A DNA stretch of 64,000 bases from VXNE01 sp965200505 (GCA_965200505.1 OZ241343.1:620001-684000), one strand, 5' to 3'. Counted from the stretch's first letter, positions 1-8,811 are shown. Notes: generated by a model not told the origin, from the sequence alone. Numbers and translations are program-made.

Positions 1-59
1 TGACGGCTTACCTGTTGCGCGCCAAGGAAATACTCGACGAGGTGGAAGGTGCCGCGTGA
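1..59 (+). CDS. C-terminal end of an upstream gene (partial)
   Basis: An open frame enters from the left edge, reads ...TAYLLRAKEILDEVEGAA and stops at TGA 57-59. It overlaps the GTG start of the next gene by 11 bases, which suggests translational coupling in one operon. Eighteen residues are too few to name the family. The helical, charged tail is compatible with a cytoplasmic enzyme. The following sugar nucleotidyltransferase and phosphatase suggest a polysaccharide biosynthesis operon. Confidence 0.55.
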   Translation, partial: TAYLLRAKEILDEVEGAA

Positions 60-453
60 TCCAAAGGCCGGCGACGGTGTGTTGATCGTCGATGTGGACG
101 GCACCCTGTGCGAAATCAAAGCCGCCAACCAATCCTACGCGGACGCCACACCCAAACATGACGTCATCGAGAAGCTCCGCGAATACCACGCGAAGGGCTA
201 CCGCATCCTACTGTTTTCCTCACGGAACATGCGCACCTACGAAGGCAACCTCGGCGCAATCAACAAACACACCGCGCCGACCATGCTTGAGTGGCTCGAG
301 AAGTGGGACGTGCCCTTCGACGAGATCCTCTTCGGCAAACCGTGGCCGGGGCGCAATGGCTTCTACATCGACGACCGCACCATCCGCCCCGACGAGTTCG
401 TGCGCCTGTCCGAGCAGGAGATCCAAGCATTGCTGACGCCAAAGGCACCGTGA
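49..453 (+). CDS. HAD-family phosphatase, capsule/polysaccharide type
   Basis: A 134-residue protein with the HAD signature near its N-terminus: IVDVDGTLC puts the nucleophile and acid/base aspartates at D15 and D17. Motif II is LLFSSRN (S57). The distal motif is K97 followed by FYIDDRTIRP (D108, D109). The short length with no large cap fits the small HAD proteins of capsule and lipopolysaccharide loci, which dephosphorylate sugar phosphates or nucleotide-sugar precursors; the substrate cannot be read from sequence. The GTG start at 49 lies just after GAGGTGGAAGG and overlaps the upstream stop. The nucleotidyltransferase gene follows 13 bases later, so the two probably act in one pathway. 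Alternative: a generic hydrolase of unknown substrate. Confidence 0.8.
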   Translation: MPRDPKAGDGVLIVDVDGTLCEIKAANQSYADATPKHDVIEKLREYHAKGYRILLFSSRNMRTYEGNLGAINKHTAPTMLEWLEKWDVPFDEILFGKPWPGRNGFYIDDRTIRPDEFVRLSEQEIQALLTPKAP

Positions 454-466
454 CGCCCCGCGCTCA

Positions 467-1195
467 GTGGACTGCGACATCGTCATCACCATGGCCGGCC
501 GCGGGCAGCGCTTCCGAGATGCCGGCTACACATCCCCCAAATACGAAATCCCAGTGCGCGGGCGCAGCGTGTTCGACTGGGCAATGGCGTCCTTGGACAA
601 CTTCATCACCCCCAGCGCCCGCCTGATCTTCGCCACGTTGCGCGACAACGACGCCACGGCCTTTCTCAACGCCCGGCGCCCCGCTTGGCCAACCCGCGAC
701 ATCCACGTTCGGGAACTCCCCCAAGTGACACCGGGCCAAGCGAGCACCGCCTACGCCTGCCGCGATCTATGGCGGCCGGCCTCGCCCCTGCTCATCTACA
801 ACATCGACACCCACGTGGAACCCGCGTACTTGTCTCCGGCGCACATCCCATCCGGCGCCGACGGTTGGATTCCCTGCGCCCGGCTGCCGGGCGACCATTG
901 GAGCTTCGCCCGGCCCGGCGCCGACGGCTGGGTGGTCGAGGTGGCGGAGAAGCGCCGCATCTCCGCGCATTGCTCCATCGGCCTGTACTGGTTCGCGCAA
1001 CCGGCGGACTTCGTGGCGGCCTACGAGGAATCCCTGCAAGACGCCGCCACGCAGCCGGCCGAGCGCTATGTGGCACCGCTCTACGACTGGCTCATTCGAG
1101 CGCACCGCAAAGTCGCCATTTCGGAAGTGCCCACCAACCATGTCCACGCTTTGGGCACCCCGGCCGAACTCGAGGCGTTCTCACGGCGGCCATAA
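467..1195 (+). CDS. Sugar nucleotidyltransferase (NTP_transferase fold)
   Basis: A 242-residue GT-A-fold protein. Residues 3-16 contain the strand plus phosphate-binding loop DIVITMAGRGQRF, followed by YTSPKYEIPV, where the lysine is the usual nucleotide/pyrophosphate contact. Further motifs are LLIYNIDTHV (metal-binding aspartate, about residue 107) and CSIGLYWF later on. Family members join NTP to a sugar-1-phosphate to make an activated sugar for glycan synthesis. GTG at 467 is preferred over the later ATG at 490 because the latter would remove the first beta strand. It is cotranscribed with the HAD gene upstream. It is somewhat short for a full nucleotidyltransferase with an accessory domain, so the exact sugar is unknown. 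Confidence 0.75.
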   Translation: MDCDIVITMAGRGQRFRDAGYTSPKYEIPVRGRSVFDWAMASLDNFITPSARLIFATLRDNDATAFLNARRPAWPTRDIHVRELPQVTPGQASTAYACRDLWRPASPLLIYNIDTHVEPAYLSPAHIPSGADGWIPCARLPGDHWSFARPGADGWVVEVAEKRRISAHCSIGLYWFAQPADFVAAYEESLQDAATQPAERYVAPLYDWLIRAHRKVAISEVPTNHVHALGTPAELEAFSRRP

Positions 1196-1292
1196 CCGCC
1201 CTGAAGGCCCCCCCGCGCAACCCGCGCCACCGCCGCCACTTCCCTTAGAATTGGCGGGCAACCATGCGGTTTGAACAGGCGGTGATCGTTCG

Positions 1293-3842
1293 ATGACCTT
1301 GGCAACGCCAGTGCGCACCGGCTTCATCGTCGGCCTCGGCATCGCGGCCGCCGCCTTGTACATCTTCCATCTCGCCGCGGCCATCTTCACCGAGCGGGTG
1401 TTGGCCGTCGACGGCGCCAATTTCCTGGTCAGCATGCTCAGCCGCGAATACGCCTGGCCGCTGATGGACGACCCCAAGCACTTGCGGCTCGTCGCCAACG
1501 TCCTCAACCAGTTCCCCGCCGCGCTCGCCATCAACGCCGGCGTCGAAGACCTCCGGGTGCTCAAGCTCTTGTTCGGGGCGGGCAACTTTCTCGTGCCCGT
1601 GGCCCTGTCGCTTGTTTGCCTCTGGCTTTGCCGCCGGGCGCGAGACTATCGCCTCATGGCCTTCCTGCTGGCGAGCCTCATCACGGCCACGCTGCCCTCC
1701 GAGCAATTCAAGGTGAACCCCGCCTTCACGGCCGCCGCCCTCTGTTGGATACCGCTGGCGTACGCCACCTTGCGCCTGAAGGCCACCATCGTCGATCAAG
1801 CCTTTGTCGTGCTGGTGCTCATCGCGCTCTTCCGTTCCCATGAGGGGGTCGCCTTCTGGGGCCCCGTCCTCGCCGCGGCGGCCATTTGGCGCCTCTTCCA
1901 GTGCGAACAGCGCCGCCCAATATGGGAGACTTGGCACCTCCACGCCATCGCCGCGGCCGGGGTGGCGTTGCCGCCCTTCGTCGTCTTTTGGCAGTTGACG
2001 CATCCCGTCGCCGAACAAACCGGGGCGTTCTTCGCCGGCTTGCCGGCGATGCTGCCGGGGGAGATGTGGCGCGGCACCGGCGCAAGCCGCATCAGCCTGG
2101 TGGTGGCGGTCGCCTTCGGGGCGACGCTCCTGGCCCTGGCCGTGCCGGCCCTTCGGCAACGCCTGCAGCGCGGCTTCGCTTGGCGCAATCCCGCTTATCT
2201 GGCGCTTTTCGCCATCGTGCTGGCCAGTGCCGCGCTGGCCCTGCATGTCGCAGTGCGCTTCATCGCGGAGCCGTGGCACGTCGGCACCTACATGGAGTAC
2301 GAATATCGCATCCTCATCCCCTTCGGCACCGCGCTATGGATGGCCTTGGCCGTCCTCATGCAGCGGCTGGATTTCACCTTCGCGCCCATCGGCCGCACCG
2401 TGGGCTTTGTGCTGGCCACGGGCCTGGCGGCGGCGAGCCTTTGGCAGTTGTGGACCACCAAGCTCTGGCATGACGCGCAACGCGCCGTGGCCTACGTCAT
2501 CGACCACTCCGAGAAGACGCTCATTCCGCTATACGACGTGGAGCAGCGCTTCGACGAAATCGGGGCACCCTGGCTCCGGGAGCCACACAGATCGGGTTGG
2601 CACTGGGGAGGCTATTCCATCGCCGTGCAGAACAAGCGCCGCATCGAACGGTTCGTCTCACACGTGGATATGGAGTTCCGCGTTGAGCCCCATCCGGCCA
2701 GCCATTGGCCGTTGCGCTTGAGCTTCGTGACATTCAACAGGAACGGGTATTTCGACTTCGACACCTTCTTGGCGGGCTATGCCGACAGCCCCGGCCGGCA
2801 GCGGGTCGAACGCGAGCACACGCTCTGGCGCGAATTGGAGACCATTCGCGCCATCGCCGATGGACGCGCGATCCTTGAACCCGCCGACAGCGTGGACATC
2901 AACCAAGGCATTTACTACCTGGTGCTGCGGCGGGCCCTCGTCCGCCGCGCTGGGCCGGGCCGCAGCAGCGTGCCCGCCGACAGCTACCTCATCCTCAGCC
3001 ACACACCCTCCCGCACCTCGCTCACGCCAACGCACAGCATCGTGTTCCTATATGAACCGCAAGACTTGGCACTCCTGCATCTCGAAGAACTCGAGGCCAT
3101 CAACGCGGCCGAGCCCATCGCGCAGTTTCAATTCAACGTGTACTGGCTGGATGGCGGCAAACGCCTCGCGTGGCTCCGTGAACACTGCGAGTACGCGGAC
3201 ACGGAGCCCGCCTTCCTGCTGCATCTGCACCCCGTGAACACGACGGATTTGCCTCAAGATCGCCGGCATCACGGCTTCGACAACCGAGATTTCCGGTTCC
3301 AGTACGCCGGCGGCAGGTTGGTGGACGGGCGCTGCTGGGTCATCGCCACCATGCCAGACTATCCGATCACCAGCGTGACGACCGGCCAATACGACGGCGA
3401 CGGCGTGATCTGGAAGGCGCACCTCCCACCCGGGCGTGGGTTCCTAGATGAAACCGCAAGACCTCGCGCTTCCGCATCTCAAGATCTCGAGGCCATCACC
3501 GCAACCGAGCCGATGGCGCGGTCTCAATTCAACGTGTACTGGCTGGATGGCGGCAAACGCCTCGCGTACCTCCGTGAGCCCTGCGAGTACGCGGACACCG
3601 AGCCCCGCTTCCTATTGCATCTGCACCCCGTGAACACGATGGATTTGCCTCAGGATCGCCGGCAACACGGCTTCAACAACCGAGATTTCCGGTTCCAGCA
3701 AGCCGGCGGCAGGGTGATTGACGGGCGCTGCTGGGCCATCGCCGAGATGCCGGACTATCCGATCGCCGGCGTGACGACCGGCCAATACGACGAAGATGGC
3801 GTGATCTGGAAGGCGCACCTCCCCTATCCCGGGCTCGATTGA
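1293..3842 (+). CDS. Large polytopic membrane protein with a tandemly duplicated C-terminal domain
   Basis: An 849-residue protein. About residues 8-400 are mostly hydrophobic and form roughly ten membrane spans, as in glycosyltransferase-C or polymerase-like proteins. After residue 400 it is soluble. The end carries two copies of a domain of about 130 residues (about 608-712 and 741-845) with the shared pattern FNVYWLDGGKRL, a cysteine-containing EYADTEP, LLHLHPVN, LPQDRR, a GF(D/N)NRDFRF stretch, DGRCW and TTGQYD. The same domain, in one diverged copy, ends the convergent neighbour at 3900-5918. The two copies differ by a +1/-1 indel pair near their start, so the linker reads differently while the domains stay in frame. 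No catalytic motif was recognised. Context suggests surface glycan assembly. Confidence 0.7.
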   Translation: MTLATPVRTGFIVGLGIAAAALYIFHLAAAIFTERVLAVDGANFLVSMLSREYAWPLMDDPKHLRLVANVLNQFPAALAINAGVEDLRVLKLLFGAGNFLVPVALSLVCLWLCRRARDYRLMAFLLASLITATLPSEQFKVNPAFTAAALCWIPLAYATLRLKATIVDQAFVVLVLIALFRSHEGVAFWGPVLAAAAIWRLFQCEQRRPIWETWHLHAIAAAGVALPPFVVFWQLTHPVAEQTGAFFAGLPAMLPGEMWRGTGASRISLVVAVAFGATLLALAVPALRQRLQRGFAWRNPAYLALFAIVLASAALALHVAVRFIAEPWHVGTYMEYEYRILIPFGTALWMALAVLMQRLDFTFAPIGRTVGFVLATGLAAASLWQLWTTKLWHDAQRAVAYVIDHSEKTLIPLYDVEQRFDEIGAPWLREPHRSGWHWGGYSIAVQNKRRIERFVSHVDMEFRVEPHPASHWPLRLSFVTFNRNGYFDFDTFLAGYADSPGRQRVEREHTLWRELETIRAIADGRAILEPADSVDINQGIYYLVLRRALVRRAGPGRSSVPADSYLILSHTPSRTSLTPTHSIVFLYEPQDLALLHLEELEAINAAEPIAQFQFNVYWLDGGKRLAWLREHCEYADTEPAFLLHLHPVNTTDLPQDRRHHGFDNRDFRFQYAGGRLVDGRCWVIATMPDYPITSVTTGQYDGDGVIWKAHLPPGRGFLDETARPRASASQDLEAITATEPMARSQFNVYWLDGGKRLAYLREPCEYADTEPRFLLHLHPVNTMDLPQDRRQHGFNNRDFRFQQAGGRVIDGRCWAIAEMPDYPIAGVTTGQYDEDGVIWKAHLPYPGLD
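3048..3835 (+). repeat. Two-unit tandem duplication, 396-bp period, inside the 849-residue gene
   Basis: Matching anchors recur 396 bases (132 codons) apart: TTCCTA at 3045 and 3441, TCGAGGCCAT at 3091 and 3487, and the GATCTGGAAGGCGCACCTCCC ends. Similarity between units is very high at the DNA level, so the duplication is recent. The second unit gained one base near 3451 and lost one near 3483, so only about 11 codons are read in another frame. Confidence 0.85.
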
Positions 3843-3899
3843 CGGCGCCGGCACGCAGTTTCCGCCCCACGCCTCCGCGCGCCCCATCCGCCACCTGCC

Positions 3900-5918
3900 C
3901 TAGCCCATCTCCAAGCCGAAGCCCTGCCGCCAAAGCTCACGGCCGCCGCCCCGCCGGCCGGCGCTAATCCAGCGTACGGCGTAGCTCGGCAGAATGACCA
4001 GCTGCGCCCGCCGCCGGCCATCGAGCTGAACCTGCCCCTCGAACTTGAAGCTCAGGTCATCGAAACCAAATCGGCGCCGCGGCGCCGGCAAGGCCGTTTC
4101 CACCACCGGCGCCACATGCAGCAAAACATTCATGGCCTCGGCCGGCGCGGCATCGCCGGCAATGAAAATCAGCACCCGCTCACCTTCGTGGGCATATACA
4201 TTGAAGTCGCCATGCTCCACCACCTGCCGGCCACCCTCGACCAGCCCTTCCACGAACGCGGTGAGTTGCCCGGTGTCGTAAAGGAACGCCTCTGCATTGC
4301 CCGGCGTGAGGGCGCCCCGCACATCCATGCTCGCGCGCATCACGGTGAAGTCCGCAAGGTCATGCCGTTCACCCAGCGCCCGGATCACCTGGCTGCCGTG
4401 CAGGTAGTATTCCGACGCATTGGTAAAGGGCGTCAACGCCGGGTCCACGCTCACTGCGGCGCCCCGCACCACCTGCCGGATGAGATCGAAGTCCTCCAGT
4501 TTGCGCTCCTCACGCTCGCTGGTTTTCTCGTCCGCGCCGATTTCGCTCATGCTCCAACTGGATTGCACGAAACAGGCCGCGGCGAACAGCGCCACCGCCG
4601 GCATCGCACGATCCCCCCCCACGCGCCGCACCCAGCACAGCGCCAAGGCAAAGAACAGCACACACAAGCCCACGAACAATAGCGACTCAAAGTCGTGGAA
4701 GGCGGACATGTTCCGCATCGGCAGCGCCCAAACCAGCCCGTAGAGCGCCGCCGCGGCAAGCAACGCCTTGCGTCGAACGAACAAGAGGCCCACCAAGGCG
4801 CCCGCCACCACAACGAAGCCCACCACCTGCGCCGCCGGCGATTCCTCCGCGGCGCGAACAACGGGGAAGTCCCCCAAGTTCTGCGAGTAACCAGGCAGCG
4901 CGTAAGGCCCCGCCATCCGGCCGATGCGGTAGAGGGAACGCCCTATGGCCGCCGGCAGCCCCAAGGCTTCCCCATGTTCCGCGTTGAAGTCCTCCAATGC
5001 GCCGAACCGCTCCAGCATCGCATAAACCGTGGGCAGGCTGCTCAAGGGCCGGTCGCCGCCCAGTGCGCGCCGCTCGTTCTCCAGATTGAAGGCCACCATG
5101 CCCACCCCGAACAGCAACGCAATGACACCCAAACGGAGATGCGGGCTGCGCGCCAGCCCCCGCCACCGGTCTCGCCACTGGCCACGTTCACCCAGCGCCT
5201 CGCGCAGCAAGCCGAGCGCCGTGAAAGGCAGCAGCAGCGCGAACACGTACCAGCCCAACAGGAGCGCCACGCAGGTCTTCACCACCAACTGCCGGAAGCG
5301 CCCTTCCAGCGCGAAGATCGTCATGCCGTGGAACACGAGCGCCACGCCGAAGAACGCCAGCGTCTCCGTGGCGATCAGGTCGTTGTAATAGAGGCAATAG
5401 GGCGCGGCGAACGCAAGCAGCGTGGTCGCAACCCCGATCCACGGATTCCCCGTGAGCCGGCGCACCGCGTCGAACACCAGCAGCGCGGTGGCCGCGCTGA
5501 ACAGCAGCATCAACACCCGCGCCGCGTAGATCTGCGACGAGAGCCCATCAAAGGGCAGCGTGGCGAGCTTGATGAGGACATAACCGCCCATCGGGAAGCG
5601 GTTGTAGGGCACATAGCGAACGTCGTTCTCGCGCACCGGCAGGCGCCGCTCAAACAGCAGGAAATCGTGCGCGGGCGAGAGGTTCACCGCGATGGCGAGG
5701 TGGTGGGAGGAAAGGTAGTCGTGATGGCCGGTTCGATAGAACTGGCCGCGTTCGTGGCTGAACAGGAACGTCGTCGATAGCGCGAGCAGGAGCAGCGCCA
5801 GCGGCCGCCACATGGACCGGGCGGGCGCAACGCCGGCGGCGTCGCAGCCCTGCACATCGCTCTTCACGACATCCACCGCCACTGCCCGTTCAGTTGGGCG
5901 CATTCCATCAACCGGCAT
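3900..5918 (-). CDS. Polytopic membrane glycosyltransferase-like protein
   Basis: About 672 residues. After a polar N-terminus there is a first membrane span (PLALLLLALSTTFLFS), then a lumenal loop rich in His/Asp/Arg, then about ten spans to residue 430, an arrangement resembling GT39/ArnT-type lipid-linked sugar transferases. The C-terminal soluble part ends in a domain matching those of the convergent neighbour: FNVY, LLHVAPV, LPAPRRRFGFDD, LDGRRR, LPSYAV. The start is uncertain: ATG 5918, 5903 and 5813 are all in frame and none has a clear ribosome site; 5918 is given as the longest ATG form. It probably handles a lipid-linked or polymeric glycan. The substrate is unknown and the transferase assignment is inference. 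Confidence 0.65.
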   Translation of the reverse strand: MPVDGMRPTERAVAVDVVKSDVQGCDAAGVAPARSMWRPLALLLLALSTTFLFSHERGQFYRTGHHDYLSSHHLAIAVNLSPAHDFLLFERRLPVRENDVRYVPYNRFPMGGYVLIKLATLPFDGLSSQIYAARVLMLLFSAATALLVFDAVRRLTGNPWIGVATTLLAFAAPYCLYYNDLIATETLAFFGVALVFHGMTIFALEGRFRQLVVKTCVALLLGWYVFALLLPFTALGLLREALGERGQWRDRWRGLARSPHLRLGVIALLFGVGMVAFNLENERRALGGDRPLSSLPTVYAMLERFGALEDFNAEHGEALGLPAAIGRSLYRIGRMAGPYALPGYSQNLGDFPVVRAAEESPAAQVVGFVVVAGALVGLLFVRRKALLAAAALYGLVWALPMRNMSAFHDFESLLFVGLCVLFFALALCWVRRVGGDRAMPAVALFAAACFVQSSWSMSEIGADEKTSEREERKLEDFDLIRQVVRGAAVSVDPALTPFTNASEYYLHGSQVIRALGERHDLADFTVMRASMDVRGALTPGNAEAFLYDTGQLTAFVEGLVEGGRQVVEHGDFNVYAHEGERVLIFIAGDAAPAEAMNVLLHVAPVVETALPAPRRRFGFDDLSFKFEGQVQLDGRRRAQLVILPSYAVRWISAGRRGGGRELWRQGFGLEMG

Positions 5919-5935
5919 CAACGTGGGCGTGGGGC

Positions 5936-5972
5936 AAAAAAGAAGGGGCAGGGCTCAAGGCCCCGCCCCTTC
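5936..5972 (-). terminator. Rho-independent terminator of the 6004-7503 gene
   Basis: Read on the minus strand, GAAGGGGC pairs with GCCCCTTC and an inner GGCC/GGCT stem closes a small loop. A run of six T follows (A run at 5936-5941 on the plus strand). It lies about 30 bases past the stop of the secreted-protein gene and also separates it from the membrane protein gene downstream. Confidence 0.85.
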
Positions 5973-6003
5973 GGCTTGCTGCTCTCCGCGAAGCGGAGGG
6001 TGC

Positions 6004-7503
6004 TCAGTTGGCCAGCGTTGTGTAACGCACCGTGTCCGTATCGCCGCTCGACAGGTTGATTTGAGTCGTCAACACGTCGATGCGGCCAGACGGGGCCACC
6101 ACGTTGAGGCTGGCGGCGGTTTCGGTGCCATCAACAAGCGTCACCACATCCGCGGCTTCCAGCACCAAGGTGCTGAACGCGCCGACGGTGCCTTCGGCCA
6201 TCGCGCCATCCCGTGTCGTGACGCCGCTCGCCGGCGTGAAATTGAAGTTGTAGTCCGCCGCCCTGGAAGACCGGTTCACGATGACGATGCGCTGCTCGTA
6301 CTCGGCGGCCGTCGTCAGGTGCGGAATCTGCACCGAAGCGCCGTCGCGGCGAATCCGGCCGATTTGGGTCTCCGCCAGATCCGTTGGGCCGATGGCGGCG
6401 TTCAGCAAGGGCACATAGTCTGCCTCCACGAAGAACGCGCTCGGCGGAATCGCCGCTTCGTTGGTGTTCGGCACCGTGATGCAGAGCGAGCGGGTGCCTT
6501 CGAACACCGGCGTCAGCGCGATCGCTTCGTTCTTGGCCACATTCAGCCGCAAGCTGTTCGCGGTGGTGGTGGCGCAGCTATCCGTCGAGAGCGCAAACGA
6601 GCCGATGGAGAAATCGCCCGAGAACTTGGTTTGGGAGCGGCCGGACATGATCACGTCCGAAGGAATCAGCACGGTGTTCCCATCGCTCGCCTTCACGTGC
6701 AGCCCCATCACCGGGCCGATCCGCACGGCCACGTTGCCGAGCGGTTGCGGCGAGTTGGGGCCGACGGTGCTGCTCTGCGCCGCCAGTTGCGTGAAGCCGC
6801 TGCTGACGCTCGCCGTCACCGGCGCCGCGGGTGTCACGGCGGTCGCAAGGCTTTGCGTCGTGGTCACGGCAATCTGCGACTTGGACAAGAGCCCCTGTCC
6901 GCCCCCGACGGCATCCGTCAAGCTCAAGTAAACCGACATGCCGATCTCGCCGCGCTGATTCGGCAAGATGGCGAGTTCGTTGTGGAGATAGGCCGACACG
7001 ACGGCCTCGGCGTCAATCGCCGCGCCGGACGCGGCCGAATAGACGACGTAATCGTCCCTAGTGCCGCCACCCACCTCCTTGGTGAGCGTGACGATGCCGG
7101 CGCCGGTATCCGTGGTGCCGTCGTTGTCCGCGTCATTGATCCGCACGGTGCCCGTGGATGGCGGTGCGCCCGTGGCGCTCGTGGCCCGGCGAAACACCAT
7201 GTTCTCGAGATCGTAGCGAATGAAGAGCTGCCTTCCCGCACGGCCCGCAAGGCCGATCTTGCCGTCCACCCGCAGCACCGTGGAGGTGGCGGAGAGGGTG
7301 ATGACATAGTATGTCTGCCCGCTTGCCGGCACAGTGACAGTGCGGTCCGACGCGCCCGACAACGTTTCGTTGGCAACCGTTATGGTGCCGACCGGTTGCG
7401 TCCCCGTGGCATCCAAGTCGATGACGGCATGGGCCATGGCAGACGCCAACGTCAGCACAGCCCCAGCCAGCACCGGCAGGTTCATGCGAGATTTCCTGTT
7501 CAT
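6004..7503 (-). CDS. Secreted protein of unknown function, paralog A
   Basis: A 499-residue protein. The N-terminus (MNRKSRMNLPVLAGAV... AMAHA) is a typical Sec signal peptide with cleavage near residue 26. The mature part is rich in Ser, Thr, Val, Ala and Gly with alternating beta pattern, and has only one pair of cysteines (SCATT and SLCITV), probably a disulfide. It resembles the protein at 9278-10759 over its whole length, including the ends: IGRIRRDG, then QIPHLTT, then DVVAPSGRIDV and TTQINL. ATG 7503 is chosen because AGGTGG lies 8 bases upstream; GTG 7515 and ATG 7509 overlap or crowd that site. No known domain was recognised. It may be a surface, S-layer-like or type II-exported protein. 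The leader carries a 16-base poly-G run. Confidence 0.75.
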   Translation of the reverse strand: MNRKSRMNLPVLAGAVLTLASAMAHAVIDLDATGTQPVGTITVANETLSGASDRTVTVPASGQTYYVITLSATSTVLRVDGKIGLAGRAGRQLFIRYDLENMVFRRATSATGAPPSTGTVRINDADNDGTTDTGAGIVTLTKEVGGGTRDDYVVYSAASGAAIDAEAVVSAYLHNELAILPNQRGEIGMSVYLSLTDAVGGGQGLLSKSQIAVTTTQSLATAVTPAAPVTASVSSGFTQLAAQSSTVGPNSPQPLGNVAVRIGPVMGLHVKASDGNTVLIPSDVIMSGRSQTKFSGDFSIGSFALSTDSCATTTANSLRLNVAKNEAIALTPVFEGTRSLCITVPNTNEAAIPPSAFFVEADYVPLLNAAIGPTDLAETQIGRIRRDGASVQIPHLTTAAEYEQRIVIVNRSSRAADYNFNFTPASGVTTRDGAMAEGTVGAFSTLVLEAADVVTLVDGTETAASLNVVAPSGRIDVLTTQINLSSGDTDTVRYTTLAN

Positions 7504-7539
7504 GCGCATTTCCACCTAATCCCCTCAAATGGCCTAGCG

Positions 7540-7555
7540 CCCCCCCCCCCCCCCC
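7540..7555 (-). repeat. Homopolymer of 16 G (minus strand) in the leader of secreted paralog A
   Basis: Sixteen consecutive C on the plus strand, so G(16) in the transcript sense of the 6004-7503 gene. It lies about 36 bases upstream of the chosen ATG and about 30 bases downstream of the predicted start of transcription. Runs of this length are strongly hypermutable by slipped-strand pairing and are the hallmark of phase-variable genes. Confidence 0.9.
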
Positions 7556-7592
7556 GCCTGATCTCTAGGCGGGAAAGCGCCGTGGGTTGCCC

Positions 7593-7620
7593 ATTATCAT
7601 CACCCACGCGGAAAAGGCAA
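7593..7620 (-). promoter_or_regulatory. Predicted sigma-70 promoter of secreted paralog A
   Basis: Minus strand: TTGCCT (7620-7615), 16-base spacer, GATAAT (7598-7593). The paralog's upstream region has the same layout: a GCTTGC start, CGCGTGG in the spacer and GATAATG. Conservation between the two paralogs is the main support. Confidence 0.5.
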
Positions 7621-7677
7621 GCGTTGTGCGGCATTATCGTCATCGTCGATGCCTGCAATCGCACCGGCAGACGGCGT

Positions 7678-8811
7678 TCACACCAAGGTGCCCAAAAAGC
7701 GCACCGCGGGCTGGGCGCGAATACCCTCGGGCGTTCGGTAATCGCGGCGCCCGGCCAAGGCGATCTGCGCGGCCTCCGCGGCCGGAAATCGCGCCTTCAG
7801 GTAGCGCAAGGCCGGGTCGATGTCCCGGTCCGCGAGCTTACATTCCACGAACAGCATCGGCCGCAACCCTTCCGTCACCACGAAATCGACCTCCCGCCGA
7901 TCCACGTCGCGGAAGAAGCGCAGTTCAAGATCGCGCCCCCGGGTGTCCTGCTGGAAGTGAACCCACTTCAGCAGATGACAGGCCACCAAGTTCTCGAACC
8001 GCGGCCCGGCTTCGCGCACTAGAGACCAATCGAAGTGGTAGTGCTTGCGCTCCTGCTTCACCGCCCGGATGCGCGGGGCGCCGAAGGGCGGCAGCCGGAA
8101 GATGGCGAACAGGCGCTCCAAGGTGTCCAGCCAGGACGCGGCGGTTTTGTGGGCCACCTGCAAGTCTTCCCGCAACGCGTTGATGGAGAGTGGCGCCCCC
8201 ACAAGGTCTGGCAGGCGCAACATCATTTCCTCCAACCGGCCCAAGTCTTGGATGCGGGCGAGCGACCGCACCTCCTCTTCCAGCAAGCGCGTTCGGTAGG
8301 CCCGGGACCAACGCCGCGCTTCGGTTTTGCTGCCGCCCAGGAATGGCTCCGGGAACCCGCCGAGCCGCAGCAGCGCCGCCAAGCCCTCGGCGTCCTCGAT
8401 ACCGGCCTCGGCCGCCGAGAACGGATGCAGCCGCAGCAGGTGATAGCGGCCCTGCAGCGAATCTCCCCCAAAGCCGAACAACTCCAAGCGGCCGCTGCCC
8501 GTGACCAGGATGCGTTGCGCTGGGCGGCCGTCTAGTTGCCGGCTGCCATCGTGGAGCCCTTTGAGGAATGTCCGCCAGCGGCTGTACTTATGGATTTCGT
8601 CGAGGACCCAGAGGTCGCTTGCCGGCAGTTCGCGCCGAAGCAAACGCTCGCGGTGTTCCGCGATGTCCCAGCTCAAGTGGCCTGCCTCCGCGCCCGGCAA
8701 GTGCCGCGCCAAGGTGGTTTTGCCCACCTGCCGCGGCCCGGTGAGGAACACCATCTTGCGCTCGAGGTCTGCGCGAACTTGAGCGCCCAGATAGCGAGAG
8801 GAAACGGCCAC
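7678..8811 (-). CDS. ATP-binding protein, AAA_14/DUF4143 family
   Basis: A 377-residue protein. The Walker A motif is FLTGPRQVGKTTLARHL (about residues 21-37) and Walker B is DLWVLDEIHKYSRW (about 66-79). The middle is a helical winged-helix-like region. The C-terminal DUF4143 part contains RDVDRREVDFVV and MLFVECKLADRD, a PD-(D/E)XK-like pattern (D...E-C-K). Members are widespread accessory ATPases of unclear role, often linked to toxin-antitoxin or defence functions. The GTG start at 8811 has no strong ribosome site. It lies between the two secreted paralogs without evident functional link. A second member of the family is at 40596-41768. Confidence 0.8.
   Translation of the reverse strand: MAVSSRYLGAQVRADLERKMVFLTGPRQVGKTTLARHLPGAEAGHLSWDIAEHRERLLRRELPASDLWVLDEIHKYSRWRTFLKGLHDGSRQLDGRPAQRILVTGSGRLELFGFGGDSLQGRYHLLRLHPFSAAEAGIEDAEGLAALLRLGGFPEPFLGGSKTEARRWSRAYRTRLLEEEVRSLARIQDLGRLEEMMLRLPDLVGAPLSINALREDLQVAHKTAASWLDTLERLFAIFRLPPFGAPRIRAVKQERKHYHFDWSLVREAGPRFENLVACHLLKWVHFQQDTRGRDLELRFFRDVDRREVDFVVTEGLRPMLFVECKLADRDIDPALRYLKARFPAAEAAQIALAGRRDYRTPEGIRAQPAVRFLGTLV

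Noticed and set aside
5812..8022. 736-codon plus-strand frame over secreted paralog A and the 7678 ATPase gene
   Set aside because: Arg/His/Gly-rich with no motifs; it crosses a terminator and the poly-G tract.
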